A stretch of 14,462 bases of DNA from Acidobacteriota bacterium (GCA_021809235.1 JAKBAG010000054.1:1-14462); one strand, 5' to 3'; numbered from the stretch's first letter, positions 5,709 through 13,422 are shown. Numbers and translations are program-made. Notes: generated by a model from the letters alone, not told the origin.

Positions 5709-7283
5709 ATGAATCGGAAAGATCACGCACGCAGGGTAGTGATTGTGGGAGCCGGGCCCGGTGGTTTGGCGTCGGCTATGCTGCTGGCCAAGTCCGGGGC
5801 ACAGGTGACGGTGGTGGAGAAGCGCCCGGTGGTGGGCGGACGCACGTCAACGATGGAGGTCGATGGCTTCCGGTTCGACACCGGGCCAACTTTTTTTCTC
5901 TATCCGCGCGTGCTGCGGGAGATTTTTTCGGCCTGCGGGTATTCACTGGATCGTGAAATTCCGATGGAGCGACTGGATCCGCAGTACCGGCTGATCTTTG
6001 GCGGTGGCAATGGATCGCCGGGTTCGCAGCTGGATGCGACGCCGGATGTAGAACGGATGAAGCAGGCGATTGCGGCCATCAGCCCGGAGGATGCCCAGCA
6101 GCTGGAAGCCTACTTTCAGGACAATCGCAAGAAGCTGGAGCGGTTTGCTCCGATCTTGCAGACGCCGTTTGAAAGCTGGACGGACCTGGCGCGCGCGGAG
6201 CTGCTGAAGCTGCTGCCGCTGATGCGTCCGCTGCGCTCGCTGGACCAGGATTTGAGTCGCCACTTCAAAGATGAACGGATCCGGCTGGGCTTCAGTTTTC
6301 AATCGAAGTATCTGGGCATGTCTCCCTTCAGCTGTCCCAGCCTGTTCAGCATTCTCTCGTTTCTGGAGTATGAGTACGGCGTGTTTCATCCGATAGGCGG
6401 CTGTGGCGCGGTGACGCGGACGATGGCTCGGCTGGCTGAAGAGATGGGCGTGACGATTCTGCTGGATCGTCCGGTGGAAGAGATCCGCACGGAGGGTCGG
6501 CGCGCGGTGGGCGTGAGGACAGACCGAGAGTATCTGCCGGCGGATGCGGTGGTGGTGAACGCCGACTTTGCCATGGCGATGCAGAAGCTGATTCCGAATG
6601 CGGTACGACGGCGATGGAAGGATGCGCGGATCGCCTCCAAGCGCTACTCCTGCTCCACGTTCATGCTGTATCTGGGCATTGATGGCAGACTGGAGGATCT
6701 TCCGCATCACACGATCTATCTGTCTGCCGACTACCGGAAGAATCTGCACGACATTGAGCGCGACCATCGGCTGACAATGGAGGACCCGAGCTTCTATGTG
6801 CAGAATGCATGCGTGACGGATCGCACGCTGGCGCCTGATGGAAAAAGCACGCTCTATGTGCTGGTTCCGGTAACGCATGAGGATCGGCGAGTGGATTGGT
6901 CCCGACAGGAGGAGCAACTGCGCAGCGTTGCACTGCAGCAACTGGAGAAGATCGGTATTCCGGATCTGGAGCGACGCATTCGCGTGGAACGACGACTGAC
7001 GCCGGTGAGTTGGAAGAGTGAGTTTGGACTGCACCTGGGCGCGACGTTCAGCATGGCACATTCGCTGGACCAGATGCTGCATCTGCGGCCACATAATCGT
7101 TTTGAGGATGTGGACGGAGTCTATCTGGTGGGCGGGGGTACGCATCCGGGCAGTGGTCTTCCGGTGATTTTTGAGTCGGCACGGATCAGCTCGCGCCTGC
7201 TGCTGGAAGATCTGGAGATGGAGCCGCGCTGGGATGGGCTGCGGCAGATGGATGCCAGCGCCGCCTACCAGGCGGCACGCTGA
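5709..7283 (+). CDS. CrtN-like carotenoid desaturase (phytoene desaturase family)
   Basis: A 524-residue FAD-dependent enzyme of the CrtI/CrtN/CrtP family. The dinucleotide-binding motif VVIVGAGPGGLASAMLLAKS (10-29) is followed by VVEKRPVVGGRTSTMEVDG and FRFDTGPTFF, all hallmarks of carotenoid desaturases. The C-terminal FAD segment YLVGGGTHPGSGLPV (about 470-485) continues into an ESARISSRLLLEDL helix, which resembles the CrtN/CrtI ending more than that of CrtP. Its likely role is stepwise desaturation of a C30 substrate (diapophytoene or squalene) towards diaponeurosporene or diapolycopene; a C40 substrate cannot be excluded from sequence alone. It acts at the membrane surface. The start at 5709 has GGGGA just upstream and begins right before the FAD motif; an ATG at 5655 lacks a ribosome site. 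The aldehyde dehydrogenase gene starts 32 bp after its stop. Confidence 0.8.
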   Translation: MNRKDHARRVVIVGAGPGGLASAMLLAKSGAQVTVVEKRPVVGGRTSTMEVDGFRFDTGPTFFLYPRVLREIFSACGYSLDREIPMERLDPQYRLIFGGGNGSPGSQLDATPDVERMKQAIAAISPEDAQQLEAYFQDNRKKLERFAPILQTPFESWTDLARAELLKLLPLMRPLRSLDQDLSRHFKDERIRLGFSFQSKYLGMSPFSCPSLFSILSFLEYEYGVFHPIGGCGAVTRTMARLAEEMGVTILLDRPVEEIRTEGRRAVGVRTDREYLPADAVVVNADFAMAMQKLIPNAVRRRWKDARIASKRYSCSTFMLYLGIDGRLEDLPHHTIYLSADYRKNLHDIERDHRLTMEDPSFYVQNACVTDRTLAPDGKSTLYVLVPVTHEDRRVDWSRQEEQLRSVALQQLEKIGIPDLERRIRVERRLTPVSWKSEFGLHLGATFSMAHSLDQMLHLRPHNRFEDVDGVYLVGGGTHPGSGLPVIFESARISSRLLLEDLEMEPRWDGLRQMDASAAYQAAR

Positions 7284-7315
7284 CGGCGGAACACAGGACG
7301 GCAGGCGAGAGACGA

Positions 7316-8848
7316 ATGGATCCGGCAGAAATCCGGCAGATGCGGAGCGCACAGCAGGCCTGGGCGAGGCTGGATATAGGTGCGCGCCTTCGCGTTGTTC
7401 GTGCTCTGCGACAGGCGATTGCCGAGGATCCGGAGGCGGTGGCAGGCTCGGTCCCAAATCAGGTTTGCGGCGTACTCCAGCGCAACCAGGCCGAGACGCT
7501 GGTGGCCGAGGTAATGCCACTGCTGGCGGCGTGTCGCATGTTGGAGCGCGAGGCGGAAAGACTGCTGAAACAGAAGCGAATGGGCGCAGGTGGGCGACCG
7601 CTCTGGCTGATGGGAACGCGAAGTGAGATCGAGCGGATTCCGCATGGGATTGTGTTGATCCTGGCGCCGGGTAATTATCCTCTGCTGCTGGCGGGAGTGC
7701 AGGTGCTGCAGGCTCTGGTTGCGGGCAATGCTGTGGTGTGGAAACCGGCACCAGGCACAGAAGCGGTGGCCCGGCTGTTGGTGACAAAGCTGACGCAGGC
7801 GGGATTGCCGCCACATTTGCTGCAGGTAATAGAGGGAGATGCGAGCGCAGCATCGGCAGCGATCGAGGCGGGGATGGATTTTTTGGTGCTGACCGGATCC
7901 GCTGCGACGGGGACAGCCGTGCTGCACCAAACGGCAGAGACGTTGACTCCCACGACCATGGAGCTTTCCGGCTGGGATGCGGTTTTTGTGCTGCCGGGAG
8001 CCGATGAGGACCGTCTGCTGGCCGCGTTGATGTTTGGTATGCGACTGAATGGATCGCTGACCTGCATGGCGCCGCGTCGTCTGTTTCTGGTTGGCCTGCA
8101 GCCGGAGCAGGCTGCGCGACTGGAAGGTTGTCTGCAGGAACGGTTGGCGAAGCTGCCGAGAGTATGTGTGAACGAAGCGACACGGGCGCGGCTGCAGGCG
8201 ATGGTGCGCAATGCCGTAGCGGAAGGTGCACGCGTTGCGCTGGACGGAAGCACGGGCTACACAGATGGAGTGGGCGCGACACTGCTGCTGCAGGCCAGGT
8301 CCACGATGATGGCCATGCAGGGCGAAGCCTTTGGTCCAATCCTGAGCGTAATGCGCGTGGATGGGGAAGAAGCGGCGGTAGCGGCGCACGGGGCATGCCC
8401 GTATCGGCTTTCTGCGGCGATCTTTGGACCCGAAGCTGCGGCGCGCCGACTGGCCCGGCAGCTGGACGTGGTGCATGGGGTGATCAACGATCTGATACTG
8501 CCGACAGCCGATCCACGCATTGGTTTTGGCGGAGCGGGACGCAGCGGATTTGGCGTGACGCGCGGACGGGAAGGACTGCTGGCAATGACGCGGCCACGTG
8601 TGGTGCAGGCGCAACAAAGTGCCTCCAAGCGAAGCTACGAGCCGCTGACTGCGGCCCACGGCAAACTGTTTGCCGCCACAATGCGTCTGCTCTACGGAGT
8701 GGATTGGCATACGCGGCTGGCTGGACTGCGCGCGATGATTCCAGCGATGAGAGAACTAGCGCCTGCGAAGCCAGAAGCGAAGAACATTTCCGAAGCTAAT
8801 TTTCAACCAACAGCAGCATCAGGAGTGCAGCATCATGACGGAGAGTAA
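7316..8848 (+). CDS. Aldehyde dehydrogenase, probably for carotenoid aldehydes
   Basis: A 510-residue NAD(P)-dependent aldehyde dehydrogenase. Key residues are in place: Asn120 in APGNYPL (oxyanion site), Lys143 in VVWKP (cofactor), TGSAATG (cofactor loop), general base Glu216 in TTMELSGW, nucleophile Cys260 in NGSLTCMAPRR, and the late EAFGPIL motif. The catalytic-loop context NGSLTC differs from the common NxGQxC. Lying between two carotenoid desaturase-family genes, it most likely oxidises a terminal carotenoid aldehyde (such as diaponeurosporenal or diapolycopenal) to the acid, as AldH does in staphyloxanthin synthesis and as ald does in Methylomonas C30 clusters. A tail of about 80 residues after the ALDH fold includes hydrophobic and amphipathic stretches (LFAATMRLLYGV, LAGLRAMIPAM) that could touch the membrane. 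It overlaps the next gene by 14 bp. The substrate is inferred from context only. Confidence 0.85.
   Translation: MDPAEIRQMRSAQQAWARLDIGARLRVVRALRQAIAEDPEAVAGSVPNQVCGVLQRNQAETLVAEVMPLLAACRMLEREAERLLKQKRMGAGGRPLWLMGTRSEIERIPHGIVLILAPGNYPLLLAGVQVLQALVAGNAVVWKPAPGTEAVARLLVTKLTQAGLPPHLLQVIEGDASAASAAIEAGMDFLVLTGSAATGTAVLHQTAETLTPTTMELSGWDAVFVLPGADEDRLLAALMFGMRLNGSLTCMAPRRLFLVGLQPEQAARLEGCLQERLAKLPRVCVNEATRARLQAMVRNAVAEGARVALDGSTGYTDGVGATLLLQARSTMMAMQGEAFGPILSVMRVDGEEAAVAAHGACPYRLSAAIFGPEAAARRLARQLDVVHGVINDLILPTADPRIGFGGAGRSGFGVTRGREGLLAMTRPRVVQAQQSASKRSYEPLTAAHGKLFAATMRLLYGVDWHTRLAGLRAMIPAMRELAPAKPEAKNISEANFQPTAASGVQHHDGE
8821..8825 (+). promoter_or_regulatory. Shine-Dalgarno site for the CrtP-like gene, inside the ALDH gene
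   Basis: AGGAG lies 9 bases before the ATG at 8835, within the ALDH coding region. It supports that start over the ATG at 8853 and points to coupled translation of the two proteins. Confidence 0.65.
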
Positions 8849-10400
8849 ACGCATGCGCATTGCAGTGATCGGATCGGGTCTGGGCGGGCTGGCGGCAGCG
8901 GCAACGCTGGCAGCACGCGGCTATGACGTGGAGGTCTTTGAGAAAAATCCATGGCTGGGCGGTAAGGCTGCTGAGCTAAGCGAAGACGGCTTCCGCTTTG
9001 ATATGGGTCCGACAATCCTGATCCGGCCTTCGGTGCTGCGGCGCATTTTTGCCGAGGCAGGTCGACGGCTGGAAGATTATCTGGACATGGTGCGGCTTGA
9101 TCCGCAGTGGCGCTGCTTCTTTGAGGATGGACTGGTACTGGACCTGAAGGACGATGTGCAGGCGATGGCGCGTTCGCTGAATGAGCTGAAGGCAGGCATG
9201 GGCGATGGGTTTGCGCAATTTCAGCAGCTCTCCGAGCAGTTGCATACGATCAGCAACAAATTCTTTTTCTGGCGGCCAGTGGGCTCGATGATGGATACGC
9301 TCGACCTGAAGGGAGCGTTCTCGATCGAGGTGCTGCGCGACGTGATGAAGATGCGTCTGGGCAAGACGGTGGCGGGCACGATCCGCGAGTATATTCCCGA
9401 CGAACGCGTGGCGCAGATGCTGGACCACTACACGCAGTATGTGGGGTCCTCTCCGGATGCCTCTCCGGCGATTCTGTGCGCGATTGGACACATGCAGTCG
9501 CAGGAGGGAATCTGGTATCCGATGGGAGGGACGCGTGCGGTTCCCGAGGCGCTGGTGAAGCTGGGTCGGGAACTGGGCGTGGTCTATCATCCGGCAACCG
9601 AGGTGTCGCGACTGATGATGGAGAGCGGAAAGGCTGCCGGAGTGGTAACGGCGGATGGAGCGACGCATCGGTTCGACGCGGTCGTTTCGAATGAGGACGC
9701 GGTGCGCACGTATCGGGAGTTGATTGGTGGCGATGTGGCGAAGCGGTTTGAGAAGGAGCGGAGCTACGAACCGGCGTGCTCTGGCGTGGTGCTGTACCTG
9801 GGGCTGAAGAAGCGCTATGAGCATCTGGCGCACCATTGCTTTGTGTTTTCCCGCGATGCGCATGAGGAGTTCCATCACATCTACGATCTGGGCCAGCCGG
9901 CACCGGACCCGACGTGCTATCTGGCCTCGACCACGCGCACGGAAGCGGCCACGGCACCGGATGGGGGCGATGCGCTGTATGTGCTGGTGCACACGCCCTA
10001 TCTGCGGCCGGAGCATGACTGGAACGAGATGTTTCCGCGCTATCGGCAGGTGATTCTGGACAAGCTGAAGCGAACCGCAGGTATGCCCGACCTCGAAGAT
10101 CGCATTGTCTTTGAGCGACATCTGACGCCTGTGGATATTCACAACCGGTACAAGGTACTGAATGGGGCGATCTATGGGCTGGCGAGCCACGGAAAGTGGA
10201 ATGGCGCCTTCAAGCCGTCCAACCGTCGGCGCGATGTGGATGGGCTGTTTCTGGCAGGTGGCGCAGCTCATCCAGGCCCGGGTATGCCGATGGTGATGAT
10301 GTCGGGCTGGATTGCAGCCGATGCTGTGGACCAGCGGTATCGCGGTGAGGCAGCCGCGGAAGCACGGCGACGGGTGGAAGCGCAACTAGCCGCTGTGTAG
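8835..10400 (+). CDS. CrtP-like carotenoid oxidase/desaturase (phytoene desaturase family)
   Basis: A second CrtI/CrtN/CrtP-family flavoenzyme, 521 residues. It has the FAD motif IAVIGSGLGGLAAAATLAAR (9-28), VFEKNPWLGGKAAE, and DGFRFDMGPTILIRPSVLRR. The C-terminal FAD segment FLAGGAAHPGPGMPMVMMSG (about 470-490) differs from the partner at 5709: the GMPMV..SG pattern recalls CrtP-type 4,4'-diaponeurosporene oxidases, which oxidise a terminal methyl group to an aldehyde. With the upstream aldehyde dehydrogenase this suggests desaturation, then methyl oxidation, then acid formation. The two flavoenzymes are clearly paralogous but well diverged, so this is not a recent duplication. The start at 8835 is supported by AGGAG and overlaps the ALDH gene by 14 bp. 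The enzyme could instead be a second desaturase; the assignment rests on motif resemblance and order. Confidence 0.75.
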   Translation: MTESKRMRIAVIGSGLGGLAAAATLAARGYDVEVFEKNPWLGGKAAELSEDGFRFDMGPTILIRPSVLRRIFAEAGRRLEDYLDMVRLDPQWRCFFEDGLVLDLKDDVQAMARSLNELKAGMGDGFAQFQQLSEQLHTISNKFFFWRPVGSMMDTLDLKGAFSIEVLRDVMKMRLGKTVAGTIREYIPDERVAQMLDHYTQYVGSSPDASPAILCAIGHMQSQEGIWYPMGGTRAVPEALVKLGRELGVVYHPATEVSRLMMESGKAAGVVTADGATHRFDAVVSNEDAVRTYRELIGGDVAKRFEKERSYEPACSGVVLYLGLKKRYEHLAHHCFVFSRDAHEEFHHIYDLGQPAPDPTCYLASTTRTEAATAPDGGDALYVLVHTPYLRPEHDWNEMFPRYRQVILDKLKRTAGMPDLEDRIVFERHLTPVDIHNRYKVLNGAIYGLASHGKWNGAFKPSNRRRDVDGLFLAGGAAHPGPGMPMVMMSGWIAADAVDQRYRGEAAAEARRRVEAQLAAV

Positions 10401-10415
10401 ACTGGAATCTGGACG

Positions 10416-10949
10416 ATGAAGCGTATCTGCGTGGACATGGACGAGGTGATGGCCGATACGCTCGGCGAGCATCTGCGTCGCTATAACGATGAGTTTGGCG
10501 AAGCGGTCACGCGGGAGGAACTCTTCGGCAAAGGGCTGTGGGAAGTGGTGTCCACTGACCGTCAGAGCAGCCTGCGAGCCTATCTGGACGACGAGGAGTT
10601 CTTCGCGCACCTGCCGGTTTTTCCGGATGCGCAGGAGGTGCTGCAGGAACTGTCGCAGCGCTTTGATGTGTATATCGCAACGCAGGCCATGTCTGTGCCG
10701 AGCTCCTTCCGCGCCAAGTATCGGTGGCTGCAGAAGCACTTTCCGTTTCTGCCGCCTTCGCGCTATGTGTATTGCGGAGATAAGGGCATTCTGCGTGCGG
10801 ATTATCTGATAGATGACCTGCCGCGCAATCTGACACGTTTTGAAGGTACGGGTATTCTCTACACGGCTCCTCACAACATGACGGTCAGCGGCTTTGATCG
10901 CGTGAATAACTGGCGCGAAGTGGCAGCGTACTTTCAGAATCTGAGCTGA
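10416..10949 (+). CDS. Putative 5'(3')-deoxyribonucleotidase (HAD fold)
   Basis: A 177-residue HAD-superfamily phosphatase of the NT5C type, expected to dephosphorylate deoxyribonucleoside monophosphates in the cytoplasm. The catalytic DMDEVMADT motif is at 7-15, with nucleophile Asp7 and acid/base Asp9. A motif II Thr lies in VYIATQAM (Thr89), and the metal-binding acidic motif DYLIDD is at 129-134. The YCGDKG segment just before it is typical of this family. Length is standard. The start lies 15 bp after the CrtP-like stop with only a weak GGA upstream, and the stop is 15 bp before the next gene, so it appears co-transcribed with both. No obvious functional link to carotenoid or mutase chemistry is seen; a role in dNTP pool control is a guess from the family. 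Confidence 0.85.
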   Translation: MKRICVDMDEVMADTLGEHLRRYNDEFGEAVTREELFGKGLWEVVSTDRQSSLRAYLDDEEFFAHLPVFPDAQEVLQELSQRFDVYIATQAMSVPSSFRAKYRWLQKHFPFLPPSRYVYCGDKGILRADYLIDDLPRNLTRFEGTGILYTAPHNMTVSGFDRVNNWREVAAYFQNLS

Positions 10950-10964
10950 ACCAGTTCTGCCGTA

Positions 10965-12578
10965 GTGGCCATGGGCAGGGACCAGCGGCTAGACTCATGG
11001 GCGCAGGAGAGACGTGTCTTGATGCAGGGAATGAAGCCGTTTTATACCGAGGAAGATCGACTGACGGAAGCACGGGAGGGCGTGGACCATTCCCTGCCCG
11101 GTGAGTTTCCGTATACACGTGGACTCCAGCCGGATGGCTACAGGACACGGCTGTGGACGATGCGGCAGTATGCCGGGATGGGCGATGCGGAGGCCTCAAA
11201 CCGCCGTTACCGTTACCTGCTCGGGCAGGGCGCACGCGGGCTCAGCGTTGCCTTTGATTTGCCAACGCAGACGGGCTATGACTCCGATGCGGAGCTTGCG
11301 GCAGGCGAAGTGGGCCGCGTGGGTGTTGCGATCAGTTCGCTGGAAGACATGCAGCGGCTCTTTGATGGGATTCAGGTGGGCGAGATTTCGACGTCGATGA
11401 CGATCAACGCGACGGCGACCACGCTGCTGGCCATGTATGCAGTGGCGGCCAGACGCAAGGGCGTGGCGATGCGTGAGCTTTCCGGCACGGTACAGAATGA
11501 CATTTTGAAGGAGTACATTGCGCGCGGGACGTATATTTATCCGGCGTCGGCCTCACTGCGGCTGACGACGGACCTGATGCGATGGGCCGGGGATGAGGTT
11601 CCGCGATGGAACACGATCTCGATCAGCGGGTATCACATGCGCGAGGCCGGATCGACTGCAACGCAGGAGATCGCCTTTACGCTGGCCAATGGGCGAGCAT
11701 ATGTGCAGGCGGCGCTTGATGCTGGCATGAAGGTCGATGATTTTGCGCCGCGACTGAGTTTCTTCTTCAATGCCCACTCGAACCTTCTGGAAGAAGTGGC
11801 CAAGTTTCGCGCGGCACGCAGAATCTGGGCGCGGTGGATGCGCGATGAGTTCCATGCGAGCAATCCGCGCTCGTGGATGCTGCGCTTCCATGCTCAGACG
11901 GCAGGATCGACGCTGACGGCGCAGCAGCCGGAGAATAACATTGTGCGCACGGCGCTGGAGGCGCTGGCTGCGGTGCTGGGTGGCGCGCAGAGCCTGCATA
12001 CCAATGGCTATGATGAAGCACTGGCGCTGCCGACGGAGACGGCTGCACGCATCGCGCTGCGTACGCAGCAGATTCTGGCCTATGAAAGCGGCGTAGCAGA
12101 GATGGCCGATCCGTTGGGGGGATCGTATGCGGTAGAGGCGATGACAGATCGGCTGGAAGCCGAGGCGCATGCGCTGTTTGCCCAGATCGAAGCACGGGGT
12201 GGCATGCTGCGGGCCGTGGAAACCGGATGGGTGCAGCAGCAGATTCAGCAGTCCGCGTATGCCTGGCAGCGCCGGGTGGATGCCGGGGACAGCGTTGTGG
12301 TGGGCGTGAATCGATTCCAGGAGTCCGAGCCTGCCCAGATCCCGCTACAGAAAGTGGACCCTGAGCTGGAACGCCGACAGGTGGAGCGCCTGCGCGCCTA
12401 TCGGCAGCGCCGCAACAGGGGTCCATGGAAGGCGGCACTGGATCATCTGCAGGATGTAGCACGCGGCAACGGCAACCTGATGACAGCGATTGTGGAGGCT
12501 GTGGAGGCAGAGGCAACGGTGGGCGAGATTGCCGATACGTTACGCGCTGTCTTTGGCGAATATCGCGAGATTGTCTAG
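10965..12578 (+). CDS. Methylmalonyl-CoA mutase, catalytic (large) subunit without B12 domain
   Basis: A 537-residue TIM-barrel subunit of the adenosylcobalamin-dependent acyl-CoA mutases, which interconvert methylmalonyl-CoA and succinyl-CoA. It has WTMRQYAGMGDAEASNRRYR, GLSVAFDLPTQTGYDSD, SISGYHMREAGSTATQE, NNIVRTALEALAAVLGG and QSLHTNGYDEALALPT. Tyr69, Arg187, Tyr223 and His224 match Propionibacterium mutase Tyr89, Arg207, Tyr243 and His244 at a constant offset of 20. Keeping both Tyr and Arg argues for methylmalonyl-CoA, since isobutyryl-CoA mutase has Phe and Gln there, although much of the barrel reads like the isobutyryl-CoA type. The C-terminal cobalamin-binding domain (DxHxxG) is absent, so a separate small subunit must be encoded elsewhere. 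The start is uncertain: GTG at 10965 or ATG at 10971, neither with a clear ribosome site. The stop overlaps the convergent gene by 4 bp. Confidence 0.88.
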   Translation: MAMGRDQRLDSWAQERRVLMQGMKPFYTEEDRLTEAREGVDHSLPGEFPYTRGLQPDGYRTRLWTMRQYAGMGDAEASNRRYRYLLGQGARGLSVAFDLPTQTGYDSDAELAAGEVGRVGVAISSLEDMQRLFDGIQVGEISTSMTINATATTLLAMYAVAARRKGVAMRELSGTVQNDILKEYIARGTYIYPASASLRLTTDLMRWAGDEVPRWNTISISGYHMREAGSTATQEIAFTLANGRAYVQAALDAGMKVDDFAPRLSFFFNAHSNLLEEVAKFRAARRIWARWMRDEFHASNPRSWMLRFHAQTAGSTLTAQQPENNIVRTALEALAAVLGGAQSLHTNGYDEALALPTETAARIALRTQQILAYESGVAEMADPLGGSYAVEAMTDRLEAEAHALFAQIEARGGMLRAVETGWVQQQIQQSAYAWQRRVDAGDSVVVGVNRFQESEPAQIPLQKVDPELERRQVERLRAYRQRRNRGPWKAALDHLQDVARGNGNLMTAIVEAVEAEATVGEIADTLRAVFGEYREIV

Positions 12579-13216
12579 GACCTGCTGCCAGCGTCGCGAT
12601 GGCGACGGATGGTCGGGGCACTGGCGTAGTACAGCTGCACGAGGACGATAACGGCGACACTGAGCCAGGTGCGATACAGGCACAATGCAGCTCCGGCGGC
12701 ATAGAACGACTGCGCGATACCGATACGCTTGCAAATAGCCGCCTGCACTTCGGGTGGAGTGTCCGAGCGGATGAGCCCACGGGAAGCGGCATGCTTCCAG
12801 CTCCAGAAGAGCATGGCTCCGGCAAGAAGGAGATTGGCCCAGTAAAGGAGTACCGCTGCCCTGTAGAGCATGAACTCGCCGAGCAGGCGCGTGGAGAGCG
12901 GCAGAAGCGTGATGGAGAAGAGAAAGCAGAGGTGAATCCAGGTGAGATCGCGGCTGCCTTCGGCGATGTGATTCAACTGCGTCTGCTGACCAGCCCAGAA
13001 GATGCCCAGCGTGAGGAAGCTCATGAGATATGCGATCCACTGCGGGGCTAGTGTTGCCAGGCTGTGCAGGAGCTCGGACTGGGCATGAATGGAGTGCGCA
13101 GCCGGCAGATGAATGTCCAGCACGAGCAGTGTCATGGCAACGGCAAAGATGCCGTCACTCAAGGCGCTGAGGCGATCCAGACTACGACCCTGAATACGGT
13201 TGTAGAGGGTGGTCAT
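12575..13216 (-). CDS. TMEM175-family (DUF1211) membrane protein, putative potassium channel
   Basis: A 213-residue integral membrane protein. The N-terminal motif RLSALSDGIFAVAMTLLVLDI (15-35) is the diagnostic TMEM175/DUF1211 first helix, whose FSD-like and hydrophobic residues line the pore in characterised members. Further hydrophobic segments lie at about 58-75 (IAYLMSFLTLGIFWAG), 92-110 (LCFLFSITLLPLST), 118-138 (AAVLLYWANLLLAGAMLFW) and 170-195, so about six helices are expected. Bacterial relatives form potassium-permeable tetramers; this protein's own activity is inferred. It starts 8 bp after the stop of a small membrane-protein gene and has no clear ribosome site, consistent with coupled translation. 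Its TAG stop shares the palindrome CTAG with the mutase TAG on the other strand. Confidence 0.85.
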   Translation of the reverse strand: MTTLYNRIQGRSLDRLSALSDGIFAVAMTLLVLDIHLPAAHSIHAQSELLHSLATLAPQWIAYLMSFLTLGIFWAGQQTQLNHIAEGSRDLTWIHLCFLFSITLLPLSTRLLGEFMLYRAAVLLYWANLLLAGAMLFWSWKHAASRGLIRSDTPPEVQAAICKRIGIAQSFYAAGAALCLYRTWLSVAVIVLVQLYYASAPTIRRHRDAGSRS

Positions 13217-13224
13217 GCGTCAGG

Positions 13225-13422
13225 CTATTTCAGCAGTTCGTCGAGCTTGGATTTGGGATTCCTGCGCAGGCGCCAGATACCCAATCCGATGACCCCGATG
13301 CCGAGAATGAGTTCAAACCAGACCTGCCAGTGGCCGGGGCGCATCTGGTGCAGCCGCCAGCTTTCATAGATGGCAAAGATGCCGACGAGAATGGCGAGGA
13401 TGCCGCGAATTTTATCGTTCAT
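13225..13422 (-). CDS. Small two-helix membrane protein
   Basis: A 65-residue protein starting MNDKIRGILAILVGIFAIYE. It has two hydrophobic segments (about 7-20 and 34-52) joined by a short polar loop (HQMRPGHWQV) and a basic tail (RLRRNPKSKLDELLK), giving a hairpin topology with both ends probably cytoplasmic. The start at 13422 is fixed by AGGAG (13429-13433 on the minus strand) 6 bases upstream. I do not recognise a named family. It is the first gene of a likely two-gene operon with the TMEM175-like protein, only 8 bp apart, so it might assist or regulate that channel; this is inference from position alone. Confidence 0.7.
   Translation of the reverse strand: MNDKIRGILAILVGIFAIYESWRLHQMRPGHWQVWFELILGIGVIGLGIWRLRRNPKSKLDELLK

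Noticed and set aside
5709..7283. CrtN-like protein as the missing porphyrinogen oxidase (HemY/CgoX), given its place after hemH
   Set aside because: Both are FAD enzymes, but the long GGRTSTMEVDGFRFDTGPT and HPGSGLPV signatures, the length and the ALDH and CrtP-like neighbours all fit the carotenoid desaturase family.
5943..8396. Minus-strand open frame of 817 codons, with similar long frames at 7265-8710 and 8976-10385
   Set aside because: They lie antisense to well-supported enzymes. The strong third-position codon bias of those genes suppresses stops on the other strand; the translations are Arg/His/Gln/Pro-rich with no domain pattern or ribosome site.
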